Notes: generated by a model not told the origin, from the sequence alone. A DNA stretch of 52,445 nucleotides from DATKCN01 sp035513175 (GCA_035513175.1 DATKCN010000214.1:1-52445), one strand, 5' to 3'. Shown: positions 9,476 to 17,559, numbered from the stretch's first letter. A program made the numbers and translations.

Positions 9476-9925
9476 TCACGAACCGCTCGCCAGCTGCTTG
9501 AGCATCGCCATGCCGTCCTCGGTGCTCAGGCGGCCATCGGCGACGCGCGCCAGAATCTCGGAGCGGGTAAGGTCGCGCTCCCGCGTGGCGTTGGTTGGAG
9601 CCGAAGACGCGGCCGTTGCAGCCGGTTGCGCGGGCGCGGCGGACATGGCCTCCTCGCCCGCCGTCACGGCGGCGATCAGGTCATCGAGCTTAGCGCGCAC
9701 CGTGGGGTACGAGACGCCGAGCGCGCGCTCCACGTCCGAAAGATTGCCGCGGCTCAGCACGAACAGCCGCAGGAACGCTTCCTGCTCTTCATTCAACAGC
9801 GCGAACGGCGACCGTTCGGCTGGATCGAACCTGCCCCGCAACTGGATGTCACAGGCTGGGCAGTACAGTTCGCGAATCTCGAGGTTTCCGTGACACGATG
9901 GACACTCACTGATGCGTGTTGGCAC
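9476..9925 (-). CDS. DUF2089 zinc-ribbon transcriptional regulator
   Basis: The 149-residue protein begins with a zinc ribbon, CPSCHGNLEIRELYCPACD, which carries two CxxC pairs. A helix-turn-helix-like region follows (EQEAFLRLFVLSRGNLSDVE and RALGVSYPTVRAKLDDL), as in DUF2089 proteins. After an Ala/Pro/Thr linker it ends with a SHOCT-like helix pair (RSEILARVADGRLSTEDGM), the same module that ends the DUF4097 protein of this operon. GTG 9925 is preferred because GGAGG stands eight bases upstream; a TTG at 9940 lies inside that ribosome site. Placed first behind a strong promoter, it is the likely regulator of the efflux operon. Confidence 0.85.
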   Translation of the reverse strand: MPTRISECPSCHGNLEIRELYCPACDIQLRGRFDPAERSPFALLNEEQEAFLRLFVLSRGNLSDVERALGVSYPTVRAKLDDLIAAVTAGEEAMSAAPAQPAATAASSAPTNATRERDLTRSEILARVADGRLSTEDGMAMLKQLASGS

Positions 9926-9948
9926 GTAATAGCCCTCCAATCACGACC

Positions 9949-9977
9949 ATCATACCGGTCGAGTTGGAGTATGTCAA
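9949..9977 (-). promoter_or_regulatory. Strong sigma70-type promoter of the DUF2089 operon
   Basis: On the minus strand a perfect -35 TTGACA (9972-9977) and a -10 TATGAT (9949-9954) are separated by exactly 17 bases. The expected start of transcription near 9942 leaves a leader of only about 17 bases before the GTG at 9925. A locally AT-rich stretch lies upstream (9975-10020). No convincing operator palindrome was found overlapping it. Confidence 0.85.
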
Positions 9978-10036
9978 TAGATTGTGATCTGATCTTTACT
10001 GATTCGTTGCTGATTGCGCCCAATGTGCGCGAAATC

Positions 10037-10495
10037 TCACCTCACGGTCCCCGGCAGCGCCAATTGCAGGCTGCTTGCGCGCTCCACCGACTGCTCAGCG
10101 GCGTTGCGCTCGAAGAACGCCCGCAGCAGTGCCCGCAGCACCGCCCGGTCGCGTTCGTCCAGCTCCGGCAGCCGCCGCAGGTAGATGATCAGCTCAGGAT
10201 CGTGCAGCCCGTCGCGCATGTCGTCGAGCGTAATGTCCCCCGGCAGGCTCAACCCTGCCTCGTTGAACAGGTCCGCCCAGGTGCGCCCCATCGCCCCGCA
10301 AACGCGCGTCAGCACATCCAGCCCCGGCCGTCCCGGCACCCCGCGCTCCAGCCGCGACAGATACCCCCGGCTGATGCCCGAGCGCGCCGCCAGTTCGTCC
10401 TGGGTCCAGCCCAGTGCATGACGCCAGCGCGCCAGAACCGGCGCAATGCGTCGCCCCGTCGCGTCGATCCCATCAACCCTGGCCGCCAGCGCCAC
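10037..10495 (-). CDS. XRE-family helix-turn-helix regulator
   Basis: The 152-residue protein carries a lambda-repressor-type HTH at about residues 20-75: ARWRHALGWTQDELAARSGI, then SRGYLSRLERG. A helical C-terminal part follows (DPELIIYLRRLPELDERDRA) that may mediate dimerisation. GTG 10495 has GGAGG six bases upstream. It lies just downstream, on the same strand, of the oxidase cluster and is separated from it by an unusual inverted repeat (10584-10623) that could be its operator. Its targets are unknown. Confidence 0.85.
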   Translation of the reverse strand: MALAARVDGIDATGRRIAPVLARWRHALGWTQDELAARSGISRGYLSRLERGVPGRPGLDVLTRVCGAMGRTWADLFNEAGLSLPGDITLDDMRDGLHDPELIIYLRRLPELDERDRAVLRALLRAFFERNAAEQSVERASSLQLALPGTVR

Positions 10496-10583
10496 CAGTC
10501 ACCTCCGCTGTCCACCCCAATCGTGCGTACAGCGTACCACCAGCCCTCGCGGGCAGGAACGCCACGCCCGGACGGCGCTATTT

Positions 10584-10623
10584 CAAGGACGCCAACTGGC
10601 GTCATTAAGGGTTGGCGTCCTTG
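10584..10623. repeat. Inverted repeat with a nested alternative hairpin
   Basis: Two perfect 13-base arms (CAAGGACGCCAAC at 10584-10596, complement at 10611-10623) enclose a 14-base loop. Inside, GACGCCA (10588-10594) can instead pair with TGGCGTC (10597-10603), so two mutually exclusive hairpins share one arm. The element lies 88 bases upstream of the XRE gene start and 94 bases past the ctaG stop. It can be an operator, or a terminator/attenuator for read-through from the oxidase genes, although no clear T-run follows on either strand. A 14-base piece of it (AAGGACGCCAACTG) recurs at 23450-23463. Confidence 0.7.
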
Positions 10624-10716
10624 AGGGGCTCGCGTCAGGTTTGCCCGTGAGTCGTGCCTGCCACGCTGGCCATCAGGCCCTCGCGAGATGCACATGGGTC
10701 GCAAGCAACCGCGCCG

Positions 10717-11583
10717 TTACTGGGACGCCCGCCCACTGGGCCGCGCGCTTCCGCCCACCGACCAGCGCGCTCGCTCGCGCGCATCCTCCGCGCTCGCCCA
10801 GCGAAAGAAGATCACCGACATCGCCGCCAGATAAAACGTCCCCGTGCCGACCCACATGATCAGCCCGCCAGCCTGCTGATCGACCAGCGGCGACAGACCC
10901 CACACGCGGCTCGCGGCAGCGTACGTCGGATACAACGGCTCGTCAGCAATCGTGATGAGCGCTCCGACGAGCTGGCCCGGAATCGTCTGCGCGAACAGAA
11001 ACAGAATCGCCAGCCCCGGCGGAAGCTGCCCGAACGAGCGGCCCGGCGCCAGCACCGGCCACCAGACGAGGATGGCCGTCCCGATGAAAACGAAGTGCGT
11101 GAACACGTGCACCCAGGTGCTGTTGAGCGTCTGCTCGTACACCGCGGGCACATGCACCACCGAGAACGGCAGGTGGAAGAGCGCGAACGCCACGAGTGGC
11201 ATCGCCAACAGCCGCCAGACCCGCCAGATGCGAACCCGCCTGCTGAACGCGGCCCAGATCCACGGCGGCAGCCCGTAGATCAGCAGCGGCGGCGCGACAA
11301 TCGTCAGCAGCAGGTGCTGGATCATGTGCGCGCTGAGCAGGTAGTCGTCCGACAGTGGCTCCAGCGGCGACAGCAGCGCGACGACGATCGCGCCCAGGCC
11401 CAGAATGAAGCACGTAACCCGAGCGCGCCCCACCGGCGCCGACTCCACGAATCGTGGCCGCAATGGTCCGATGGCCCGCAGATAGAGCCAGCCAGCCAAC
11501 AGCACGCCGAGGATCACGACCGGGTCCGGATACCAGCTCCAGACCGTGATGGTGTCGAACGTGCCGTGCAGGAGGGGGAGCAT
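10717..11583 (-). CDS. ctaG: Cytochrome c oxidase assembly protein, caa3-type CtaG
   Basis: This is a 288-residue protein with about seven membrane segments of the caa3_CtaG family. Characteristic stretches are LLSAHMIQHLLLTIVAPPLL, with a conserved His pair, then HVPAVYEQTLNSTWVHVFTH and IPGQLVGALITIADEPLYPTY. The family (known from Bacillus CtaG) is needed for maturation of the copper centres of caa3 oxidase in the cytoplasmic membrane. It is the last gene of the oxidase cluster. ATG 11583 has a short AGG ribosome site. Confidence 0.9.
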   Translation of the reverse strand: MLPLLHGTFDTITVWSWYPDPVVILGVLLAGWLYLRAIGPLRPRFVESAPVGRARVTCFILGLGAIVVALLSPLEPLSDDYLLSAHMIQHLLLTIVAPPLLIYGLPPWIWAAFSRRVRIWRVWRLLAMPLVAFALFHLPFSVVHVPAVYEQTLNSTWVHVFTHFVFIGTAILVWWPVLAPGRSFGQLPPGLAILFLFAQTIPGQLVGALITIADEPLYPTYAAASRVWGLSPLVDQQAGGLIMWVGTGTFYLAAMSVIFFRWASAEDARERARWSVGGSARPSGRASQ

Positions 11584-11637
11584 CTATGCCTGGCCAGCCG
11601 AGCGCGTGGGTGCATAAGCGCGGTCCGCGCGCACGCG

Positions 11638-11958
11638 TCAGAACATCCGATCGAAGAGCGCCATGAGCGACAGAATGACGCCACCGCCGACTGACAATCC
11701 GAAGATGAACGTGTAGGTAAACAGCTTGTTGTCGAACTTCAGGTGCATGTAGTAGCCGACGACCAGAATAAACTTCAGCGCCGACAGCGGCAGAAGGATG
11801 TAGGTGTCGTAGTCCTCCAGCGCCTTGATGTAGAAGATGGCCACCTCAAGCGCGGTGATGATCGCGAGCACCACGGCAATCCTGATGTACTGGCGGGGGT
11901 CCGGATGCGCGTGCTCCTCGACATGTGGAGCGCCTCCGTGATGTGATGTGCTCGCCAT
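11638..11958 (-). CDS. Cytochrome c oxidase subunit IV (caa3 type)
   Basis: This is a 106-residue protein with three hydrophobic segments (IAVVLAIITALEVAIFYI, ILLPLSALKFILVVGYYM and the C-terminal FGLSVGGGVILSLMAL) and the family phrase FILVVGYYMHLKFD. That phrase is typical of the small bacterial subunit IV (COX4_pro, CtaF-like) that stabilises the core complex. A His-rich N terminus (HHGGAPHVEEHAHPD) precedes the first segment. GGAG lies six bases before the ATG. It sits between subunit III and ctaG, the usual gene order. Confidence 0.88.
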   Translation of the reverse strand: MASTSHHGGAPHVEEHAHPDPRQYIRIAVVLAIITALEVAIFYIKALEDYDTYILLPLSALKFILVVGYYMHLKFDNKLFTYTFIFGLSVGGGVILSLMALFDRMF

Positions 11959-12009
11959 CTCGTTCTCCGTCTCGACGAGGCGCCCGCCGCAGGGCGCTCC
12001 GGTTATGGG

Positions 12010-12606
12010 CTAGTACAGCAGGTAGACCAGCGTGAAGATCACGATCCAGACGATGTCGACGAAGTGCCAGTACAGGCCCGCGACCTCGACGTTGAGCGAC
12101 TTGCGCTGAGTGACCAGCCCCGGCTTGAACGAGGCCAGCACCATCGAAAACAGCCAGATCACGCCAATCGCGACGTGCGTCCCGTGGAAGCCGGTGAGCG
12201 TAAAGAAGGTGGAGCCAAACAGATTGTGGCTGATCGACAGCCCCTCGTGAGCGAACTCGGTGAACTCGTAGATCTGGCCGCCCAGAAAGACGAGTCCCAG
12301 CAAGCCGGTCGCCACCGTCCAGATGCGGAAGCGCGCCAGCGAACCGGTCTGGATGCCGTGCAGCGCCATGACCATCGCCAGCGAGCTCATCAGCAGCACG
12401 AAGGTCGAGACGGACGTGAAGGGAATGTTGATCAGGTCCTCGGGATACGGACCGACGACGTTACGTCCCTTCGACACCATGTAGGCCGCGATCAGCGAGC
12501 CGAAGAACATGCAATCGGACGCCAGGAAGGCCCACATCGCCAGCTTGACGTTATTGAGTCCGGTGCTGGTTGGGTGCTCCGGTATCTCCATCGCGTGGTC
12601 GACCAT
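12010..12606 (-). CDS. ctaE: Cytochrome c oxidase subunit III
   Basis: The 198-residue, five-segment subunit III contains KLAMWAFLASDCMFFGSLIA, with the conserved E/D position after the first helix, and FTLTGFHGTHVAIGVIWL and VAGLYWHFVDIVWIVIFTLV, hallmark phrases of the short bacterial form. It does not bind redox centres but supports proton uptake and stability of the oxidase. ATG 12606 has GAGAGGA nine bases upstream. Its start lies 24 bases after the ctaD stop, so the genes are co-transcribed. Confidence 0.95.
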   Translation of the reverse strand: MVDHAMEIPEHPTSTGLNNVKLAMWAFLASDCMFFGSLIAAYMVSKGRNVVGPYPEDLINIPFTSVSTFVLLMSSLAMVMALHGIQTGSLARFRIWTVATGLLGLVFLGGQIYEFTEFAHEGLSISHNLFGSTFFTLTGFHGTHVAIGVIWLFSMVLASFKPGLVTQRKSLNVEVAGLYWHFVDIVWIVIFTLVYLLY

Positions 12607-12630
12607 CCCGTTGGATCCTCTCGTCGCTGA

Positions 12631-14616
12631 CTAGGCGTGGTGATCGTGGGCAGCGTCGTCACTCGTCGTCGGAGCCACGTACGTGATGGCTGGCTCCAGC
12701 GCCCACGCGAAGATGCCGATCACCGTCATCGCCACCCCCACGCCAACCATGATGTAGCTCACCAGGAATCCGCCGAACGCGATCGCGATGCCGCCCGCCG
12801 TTACCAGCGGCCAGTACGATGGGTTCGGCAGGTGGATCGTGTCGTCGTGCCCGTGCGCGTCGTGTGCTTCATGCTCGTGAGAGTCGCCGTGCGCGCCGGG
12901 AACCATATGCTCCCGCCCGTGCTCATCGTCGACATCGGGCTGCTCGTAACTATGCGCGCCGTGATCGTCTCCGCCGTAGACTTCGGGGTATTTCTCCGAC
13001 CATAGCGGGATGCGGCTCGTCACCAGCGGAATCGTTCTGAAGTTATAGACCGGTGGCGGGGACGAGATCGCCCACTCCAGCGTCGCGCCATCCCATGGGT
13101 CATCCGGGGCCCGTTCGCCGACCACCAGGCTCATCAGCATGTTCGCCGCGAAGAACACGAACGACACCACCAGCACGAACATGCCGATCGTGACGAACAT
13201 GTTCCAGTCGTTCCAGCCCTGGCTGTCGTCATAGGTGTAGATTCGGCGCGGCATGCCCTGCACGCCCAGCCAGTGCATCGGGAAGAAGGTCAGATTCATG
13301 CCGAGGAACATCAGCCAGAAGTGAATCTGGCCCATCAGCTCGTTGTACATGCGCCCGCTGATCTTCGGGAACCAGTAGTAGATGCCCGAGAACAGGCCCA
13401 TTATGCTGCCGCCGAACAGCACGTAGTGGAAGTGGGCAACCACGAAGTATGAGTCCTGGTGCTGCGAGTCGACCGGGGGCGACGCGTGCATTACGCCAGA
13501 GATGCCGCCCACGATAAACAGCGCAATCAGGCCCAGCGCGAACAACATCGGAGTCTTGAGGCTGACGTGCCCGCCCCAGACCGTCCCGATCCAGTTGAAG
13601 ATCTTGACTCCAGTCGGCAGCGCGATCAGCATCGTCGAAATGGCGAAGATCGAGTTCGGCACCGGCCCCATGCCGACCGTGAACATGTGGTGCGCCCACA
13701 CGCTGAAGCCGAGCACGGCGATGCCCGCGCCTGCGAACACCACCGCCGAATAGCCGAACAGCGGCTTGCGCGAGAACACCGGCAGCACCTCGGAGATGAT
13801 GCCGAAGGCTGGCAGGATCAGGATGTACACCTCGGGATGGCCAAACACCCAGAACAGGTGTTGCCATAGCAGCGGGCTGCCGCCTGCTTCCGGCACGAAG
13901 AAGTTGGAGCCGTAGAAGCGGTCCAGCATCAGCATCGTGACGCCGACCGTCAGCGCCGGGAAGGCGAGGATGATCAGGATGGCCGTAATGAGCGTCATCC
14001 AGACGAAGATCGGCATGCGCATCATCCCCATCCCGGGCGCGCGCATGTTCACAATCGTGATCAGGAAGTTGAACGCCGCAGCCAGCGATGATAGTCCGAG
14101 GATCTGGATGCCCAGCACCCAGAAATCGACGTTGTTGCCGGGTGAGTAGGCGCTGGACGTGAGGTTGGCGTAGGCAAACCAGCCCGCGTCCGGGGCTTCC
14201 CCGAACAGCCAGCCGACGTTGATCATGATCGCGCCGAACAGCAGCGCCCAATATGAGAAAGCATTGAGCCGTGGGAAAGCCACGTCGCGGGCGCCGATCA
14301 TCAGCGGGACGAGGAAATTGAAGAACGCGCCGGACAACGGCATAATCGCGAGGAAGATCATGGTCGTGCCGTGCATGGTGAACATCTGGTTGTACGTGTC
14401 GGCGGACATGAACTCGCTGTTGGGCCGCGCCAGCTGTACGCGGATCAGCATCGCCTCCAGCCCACCCACTGCGAAGAAGAACAGCGCGGTGAGCAGGTAC
14501 AGGATGCCGATGCGCTTGTGGTCGACCGTCGTTATCCAACTCCACACCCCGCGCGGTTGCGCGAAGGTCTGCTCGCTGGTGACGGGCACCGGCCCGACCG
14601 AAACACGTGAAGCCAT
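12631..14616 (-). CDS. ctaD: Cytochrome c oxidase subunit I
   Basis: The 661-residue haem-copper oxidase core subunit has twelve canonical helices. Signature sequences include TMHGTTMIFLAIMPLSGAFF (haem a ligand region), LLWQHLFWVFGHPEVYILIL (CuB histidine and the cross-linked Tyr) and YFVVAHFHYVLFGG (haem a and a3 ligands). The GHPEVYI sequence identifies a type A oxidase with a standard K-channel. Beyond helix 12 there is a His/Asp/Glu-rich stretch (about residues 555-595, with many HGD/HEH motifs). Two further hydrophobic segments and a His-containing tail follow, as in long caa3 CtaD proteins. It reduces O2 to water while pumping protons. Confidence 0.97.
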   Translation of the reverse strand: MASRVSVGPVPVTSEQTFAQPRGVWSWITTVDHKRIGILYLLTALFFFAVGGLEAMLIRVQLARPNSEFMSADTYNQMFTMHGTTMIFLAIMPLSGAFFNFLVPLMIGARDVAFPRLNAFSYWALLFGAIMINVGWLFGEAPDAGWFAYANLTSSAYSPGNNVDFWVLGIQILGLSSLAAAFNFLITIVNMRAPGMGMMRMPIFVWMTLITAILIILAFPALTVGVTMLMLDRFYGSNFFVPEAGGSPLLWQHLFWVFGHPEVYILILPAFGIISEVLPVFSRKPLFGYSAVVFAGAGIAVLGFSVWAHHMFTVGMGPVPNSIFAISTMLIALPTGVKIFNWIGTVWGGHVSLKTPMLFALGLIALFIVGGISGVMHASPPVDSQHQDSYFVVAHFHYVLFGGSIMGLFSGIYYWFPKISGRMYNELMGQIHFWLMFLGMNLTFFPMHWLGVQGMPRRIYTYDDSQGWNDWNMFVTIGMFVLVVSFVFFAANMLMSLVVGERAPDDPWDGATLEWAISSPPPVYNFRTIPLVTSRIPLWSEKYPEVYGGDDHGAHSYEQPDVDDEHGREHMVPGAHGDSHEHEAHDAHGHDDTIHLPNPSYWPLVTAGGIAIAFGGFLVSYIMVGVGVAMTVIGIFAWALEPAITYVAPTTSDDAAHDHHA

Positions 14617-14694
14617 GGTCTAACCCTCGTCCTCCGCTTTCTCACCCCGTTGCGCCAGCATCACCTGGATCCGCGCCATCTCAACCGATCGACG

Positions 14695-15744
14695 CTACTC
14701 GAGCGTGTGCAGATACGCGATGACGTGCTGGATCTGCGCCTCAGTCAGGCCGGGCGGCGGCATCGCCGTTCCGGGCTTCACCGCTGGCGGGTTCGCCAGC
14801 CAGGCGGCCAGATTCTCGGGCGTGTTCTCAACCACCCCCGCGATCTCAGGTCGCGACGCGAAGCCCGTCAATGGGGGCCCCACGACGCCCTGCGCCGCGG
14901 TGCCCTCGATCGCATGACAGGCCGCGCAGGAGCCGCCCGTGACCAGCTGCTCCCCAATCGTGGGATCGCCTTCGCCGGTGGGGGGCGCCAGTTGTTCCTC
15001 GACCCAGGCGTCGAAATCCTCCTGCTCGTGGGCGATGACCTGGAAGCGCATCAGCGCGTGCCCAAGCCCGCAGAACTCGGCGCACTGCCCCGCGTAGGTT
15101 CCCGGCTCGTCGGCAATCAGCCACATGTAATTGGTGCGGCCCGGCACGTTGTCGGTCTTGCCCGCCAGGCGCGGGACCCAGAACGAGTGAATGACGTCGG
15201 CGGATTGCAGGTTGATGTCAATCATGGCCCCGGCGGGAATGTGAAGCGTATTCGTCGAGCTCACTTCGAGCTCGGGATAGCGGAACTCGAAATAGAATTG
15301 ATGCCCGACGATGTCAACCTTAATCGTGTTGTCATGCTCGGGGGTCGACGAGAGATCGCGCAGCACCGTCAGGGTCGGTATGCCGATCAGCACGATGACG
15401 ATGGCCGGGATGACGGTCCACAGGATTTCGAGCCGGGTGTTGCCGTGCACCGGAACCGGGCGGCCATGCGCTGTCCGCGGGGCCGCGCGGCCCCGAACGA
15501 TGGCGTACAGGAGCAGTCCCTCGACCAGAATGAAGACGAACAAGGACCCGATCCAGAGCCAGTTGTATACGTCCCAGATGCGCTGGTTGTGCTCGCCGCC
15601 GATCACCGCGGTCGATTGGGGGCTCTCATCAAGACAGCCGCTGAGCGAGAGGGCCAGCACTGCCAGCGCGGCGACGGACGCGAGCCGTATCAGGCGGCCC
15701 GAGCCGCCCCTGCCCGGCGACACGCCCAAGTAGCGACGAACCAT
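14695..15744 (-). CDS. ctaC: Cytochrome c oxidase subunit II with fused cytochrome c domain
   Basis: The 349-residue lipoprotein carries a signal with lipobox LSGC (Cys37). Two membrane helices then lead into the periplasmic cupredoxin domain. The CuA ligands are all present: His186 (VIHSFWVP), then Cys221, Glu223, Cys225, His229 and Met232 in CAEFCGLGHALM. A C-terminal class I cytochrome c domain follows, with haem motif CAACH (273-277) and distal Met328 (TAMPPPG). This makes the enzyme a caa3 oxidase that accepts electrons from cytochrome c or a bc-type donor. ATG 15744 is preferred over TTG 15750. It is the first gene of the oxidase cluster. Confidence 0.96.
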   Translation of the reverse strand: MVRRYLGVSPGRGGSGRLIRLASVAALAVLALSLSGCLDESPQSTAVIGGEHNQRIWDVYNWLWIGSLFVFILVEGLLLYAIVRGRAAPRTAHGRPVPVHGNTRLEILWTVIPAIVIVLIGIPTLTVLRDLSSTPEHDNTIKVDIVGHQFYFEFRYPELEVSSTNTLHIPAGAMIDINLQSADVIHSFWVPRLAGKTDNVPGRTNYMWLIADEPGTYAGQCAEFCGLGHALMRFQVIAHEQEDFDAWVEEQLAPPTGEGDPTIGEQLVTGGSCAACHAIEGTAAQGVVGPPLTGFASRPEIAGVVENTPENLAAWLANPPAVKPGTAMPPPGLTEAQIQHVIAYLHTLE

Positions 15745-15821
15745 TCCCAACTCACCCTTCCCCCGGCGACGTAGAGCTGTAGAGATGCTGGATGGGACGC
15801 GCGCGTGTTGCGGGAGAGTCT

Positions 15822-15827
15822 AGCATA
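15822..15827 (-). promoter_or_regulatory. Possible -10 element of the oxidase operon
   Basis: The minus strand reads TATGCT at 15822-15827, about 80 bases before the ctaC start and in the only AT-rich pocket of the upstream region. No good -35 hexamer lies 16-18 bases before it, so this is a weak suggestion; the promoter may depend on an activator. Confidence 0.3.
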
Positions 15828-15873
15828 CATCGTGAAACCATCCACAAAAGCCCCCCGCCGCCCGGACGACCCC

Positions 15874-16212
15874 ACCCCGCAGGGGCTGGTCTTGTGCCAG
15901 CCCGCAGCCCGCTGGCCGCCTGCCCCTATCCCGGACCGATCCCGTCGCAGCGACAGAACCCACACACCCCCGCTTTATACGGCGTCCGCCGGAAGGCTGG
16001 GGGATACGGTTCGGTCGGGACGCGGAAGGCAGGACGCCGCCGCTCCCCGTAGGGGCCGCGGCTTGCCCGGCCCGCGGCCCACTGGCCGCACGCCCATATC
16101 TCGGACTGATCCTATCGCGCGGACGCCCTCGTTCCCCGTAGGGGCTGGTCTCGTGCCAGTCTGCGGCCCGCTGGCCGCCCGCTCCTATCCTGTACCGATC
16201 TCGTCGCGTCGA
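15874..16212. repeat. Three degenerate copies of an ~80-base intergenic repeat
   Basis: Three related copies begin at about 15874, 16044 and 16133. Each opens with CCCCG-(T/C)A-GGGG, continues with a GGCTGG/GCCAG-type hairpin, then (G)CCCGCTGGCCGC, and ends CTATCC-GACCGATC-CGTCGCG with mismatches. Copies two and three lie 89 bases apart; the first is separated by unrelated sequence. The internal hairpins and lack of coding potential resemble the palindromic intergenic repeats common in Chloroflexota genomes. They fill the gap between ctaC and the LLM oxidoreductase gene; no gene is visible in this interval. Confidence 0.75.
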
Positions 16213-16243
16213 CGATCCCCTATTCATTAGCTCCTCGAACTCC

Positions 16244-16272
16244 TTGACAAATACGAACATCTGTTCTAATAT
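16244..16272 (+). promoter_or_regulatory. Orphan sigma70-type promoter with SOS-like box
   Basis: TTGACA (16244-16249) and TAATAT (16267-16272) are separated by 17 bases. The spacer contains CGAACATCTGTTCT (16254-16267), whose GAAC-N4-GTTC core matches the LexA/DinR box used by Gram-positive bacteria and several other phyla. Transcription should begin near 16279. An ATG at 16277 opens a frame of only 20 codons (16277-16339), and no recognisable gene lies downstream on this strand, since the next gene is in the opposite orientation. It may be the relic of a lost SOS gene, or it may drive an antisense or small RNA. Confidence 0.7.
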
Positions 16273-16399
16273 ACCCATGGGCGACCCATCGGGCCGCCAT
16301 CGTTTGTCGCTCCCGCCCGTGACCACCGCCGTCACGTGACCCGGCCGGACATTTTCCCGGCCCCACAAGTCCCCGGGCCACCGCGCCCAAATCCCCGCC

Positions 16400-17467
16400 T
16401 CACCCACTCCGCCCCCGGAAGTGCGGGATCACCTCCCGTCCGATCGCCACGACAGCCGCCAGTGGGTCAGGCCCGAGCGGCGGCCCGAAGCTCAGATGGC
16501 GCACGCCCATGGCCACCAGCGTCTCCATGCGCGCGATGAGATCGGCAGGGGTCCCGACGATCCCAATCGGCAGCATACGCTCCGTCACCAGCCCCCGCGC
16601 CTTGAGCGGGTCCCGCTCCGTCATCAACGCCCTCTCCGTCCCGCGGAAGTCGTCCCCGCTCAACCCAAGCCGGTCGAAGATCAGCGGGCTGAGCGCGTGG
16701 CCGTAGTAGGCGATCTTGTCCTTCAGCGCGTCCTCGGCAGCGACGCGGTCCTCGGACACGGAACACCAGACGCAGGCTGCCAGGTCGATCGCGTCCATGT
16801 CCCGCCCGGCCGCTTCCGCGCCCGCGCGAATCAGCGGTTCGACGGTCGCGAAGTGCTCCGGCGGAAACAGCAGCGGCAGGACGCCGTCAGCGACCTCCCC
16901 GGCTAGCCGCAGCATCCCCGGGCTCAGCGCCGCCAGGTAGATCGGAATGCGCCGCCCCTGCTGCGTGTCGCCGAAGCGCAGGTACGCCTCCGGCTCCCAG
17001 CCCGGAGCGGGCGCGCCGTCCAGCACGGCGCGAATGGCGACGATGGCGTCGCGCGTCATCGACATCGGCCGCTCGCGCCGCAAGCCGACCCACTTCATGA
17101 ACTCGCCGGCGCCGGCGCCGATGCCGAGGTTGAAGCGTCCACTGCTGACTTCGTCCAACGTGGCGGCGATCATCGCGATCTCGGACGGGTGCAGCGTGTA
17201 CGGGTTGAAGATGCACGTGCCGATCTGAATCGTCCGCGTCGCCAGCGCGACGGCCGTGAGGATCACCGGCGATGAGCGCAGGAACAGATCGTGGCTCACC
17301 CAGAACTGATCGAAGCCCGACGCTTCCGCGGTCGTCGCGAGTCTCGCGTAGTCCCCGAACGGCAGGTCGTTGTTCAGCCGCAGGGAGAAGGTGAAGGTCG
17401 GGACGCGGGATGCGAGATGCGGGACGCGAGTGGAATCGTTCGGGCTGCCAGCTGACACCTCACTCAT
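16400..17467 (-). CDS. LLM-class flavin-dependent oxidoreductase (F420-type)
   Basis: The 355-residue protein has the luciferase-like TIM-barrel pattern. GFDQFWVSHDLFLRSSPVIL, TIQIGTCIFNPYTLHPSEIA and SSGRFNLGIGAGAGEFMKWV are the conserved strand-loop units seen in F420- or FMN-using LLM enzymes such as Mer-like proteins. VGTPADLIARMETLVAMGV near the end is the usual closing motif. ATG 17467 follows AGGT at eight bases. The first ~24 residues are unlike the family and are partly encoded by a repeat (17400-17412), so the domain begins near PTFTFSL. The substrate is unknown; a RidA-type gene lies upstream on the same strand. Confidence 0.87.
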   Translation of the reverse strand: MSEVSAGSPNDSTRVPHLASRVPTFTFSLRLNNDLPFGDYARLATTAEASGFDQFWVSHDLFLRSSPVILTAVALATRTIQIGTCIFNPYTLHPSEIAMIAATLDEVSSGRFNLGIGAGAGEFMKWVGLRRERPMSMTRDAIVAIRAVLDGAPAPGWEPEAYLRFGDTQQGRRIPIYLAALSPGMLRLAGEVADGVLPLLFPPEHFATVEPLIRAGAEAAGRDMDAIDLAACVWCSVSEDRVAAEDALKDKIAYYGHALSPLIFDRLGLSGDDFRGTERALMTERDPLKARGLVTERMLPIGIVGTPADLIARMETLVAMGVRHLSFGPPLGPDPLAAVVAIGREVIPHFRGRSG

Positions 17468-17542
17468 CACGCGTTACCTGCCGATGAAGTCGTGATGCGA
17501 GCGGGAGCGAACAGAGCGCCGCCGGGCCCCATCCCGCGTCCC
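17400..17542. repeat. 13-base inverted repeat with heptamer-like tracts
   Basis: GGGACGCGGGATG (17400-17412), inside the 5' end of the LLM gene, is exactly complementary to 17530-17542 in the spacer before RidA. Both arms sit in low-complexity tracts: GATGCGA/GGGACGCG units on one side, and CATCACCCATCACTCAT (17552-17568), which runs into the RidA stop, on the other. The arms are too far apart for a terminator; the structure looks like the footprint of a short mobile or slippage-prone repeat. Confidence 0.5.
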
Positions 17543-17559
17543 GAACCACGCATCACCCA

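Noticed and set aside
16277..16339. 20-codon frame behind the SOS-like promoter as a gene
   Set aside because: It is too short and without similarity; kept only as part of the orphan-promoter finding.
15820..16407. Minus-strand 195-residue frame over the repeat region
   Set aside because: The peptide is a translation of the three intergenic repeats (recurring GAGGQRAA phrases) and has no domain.
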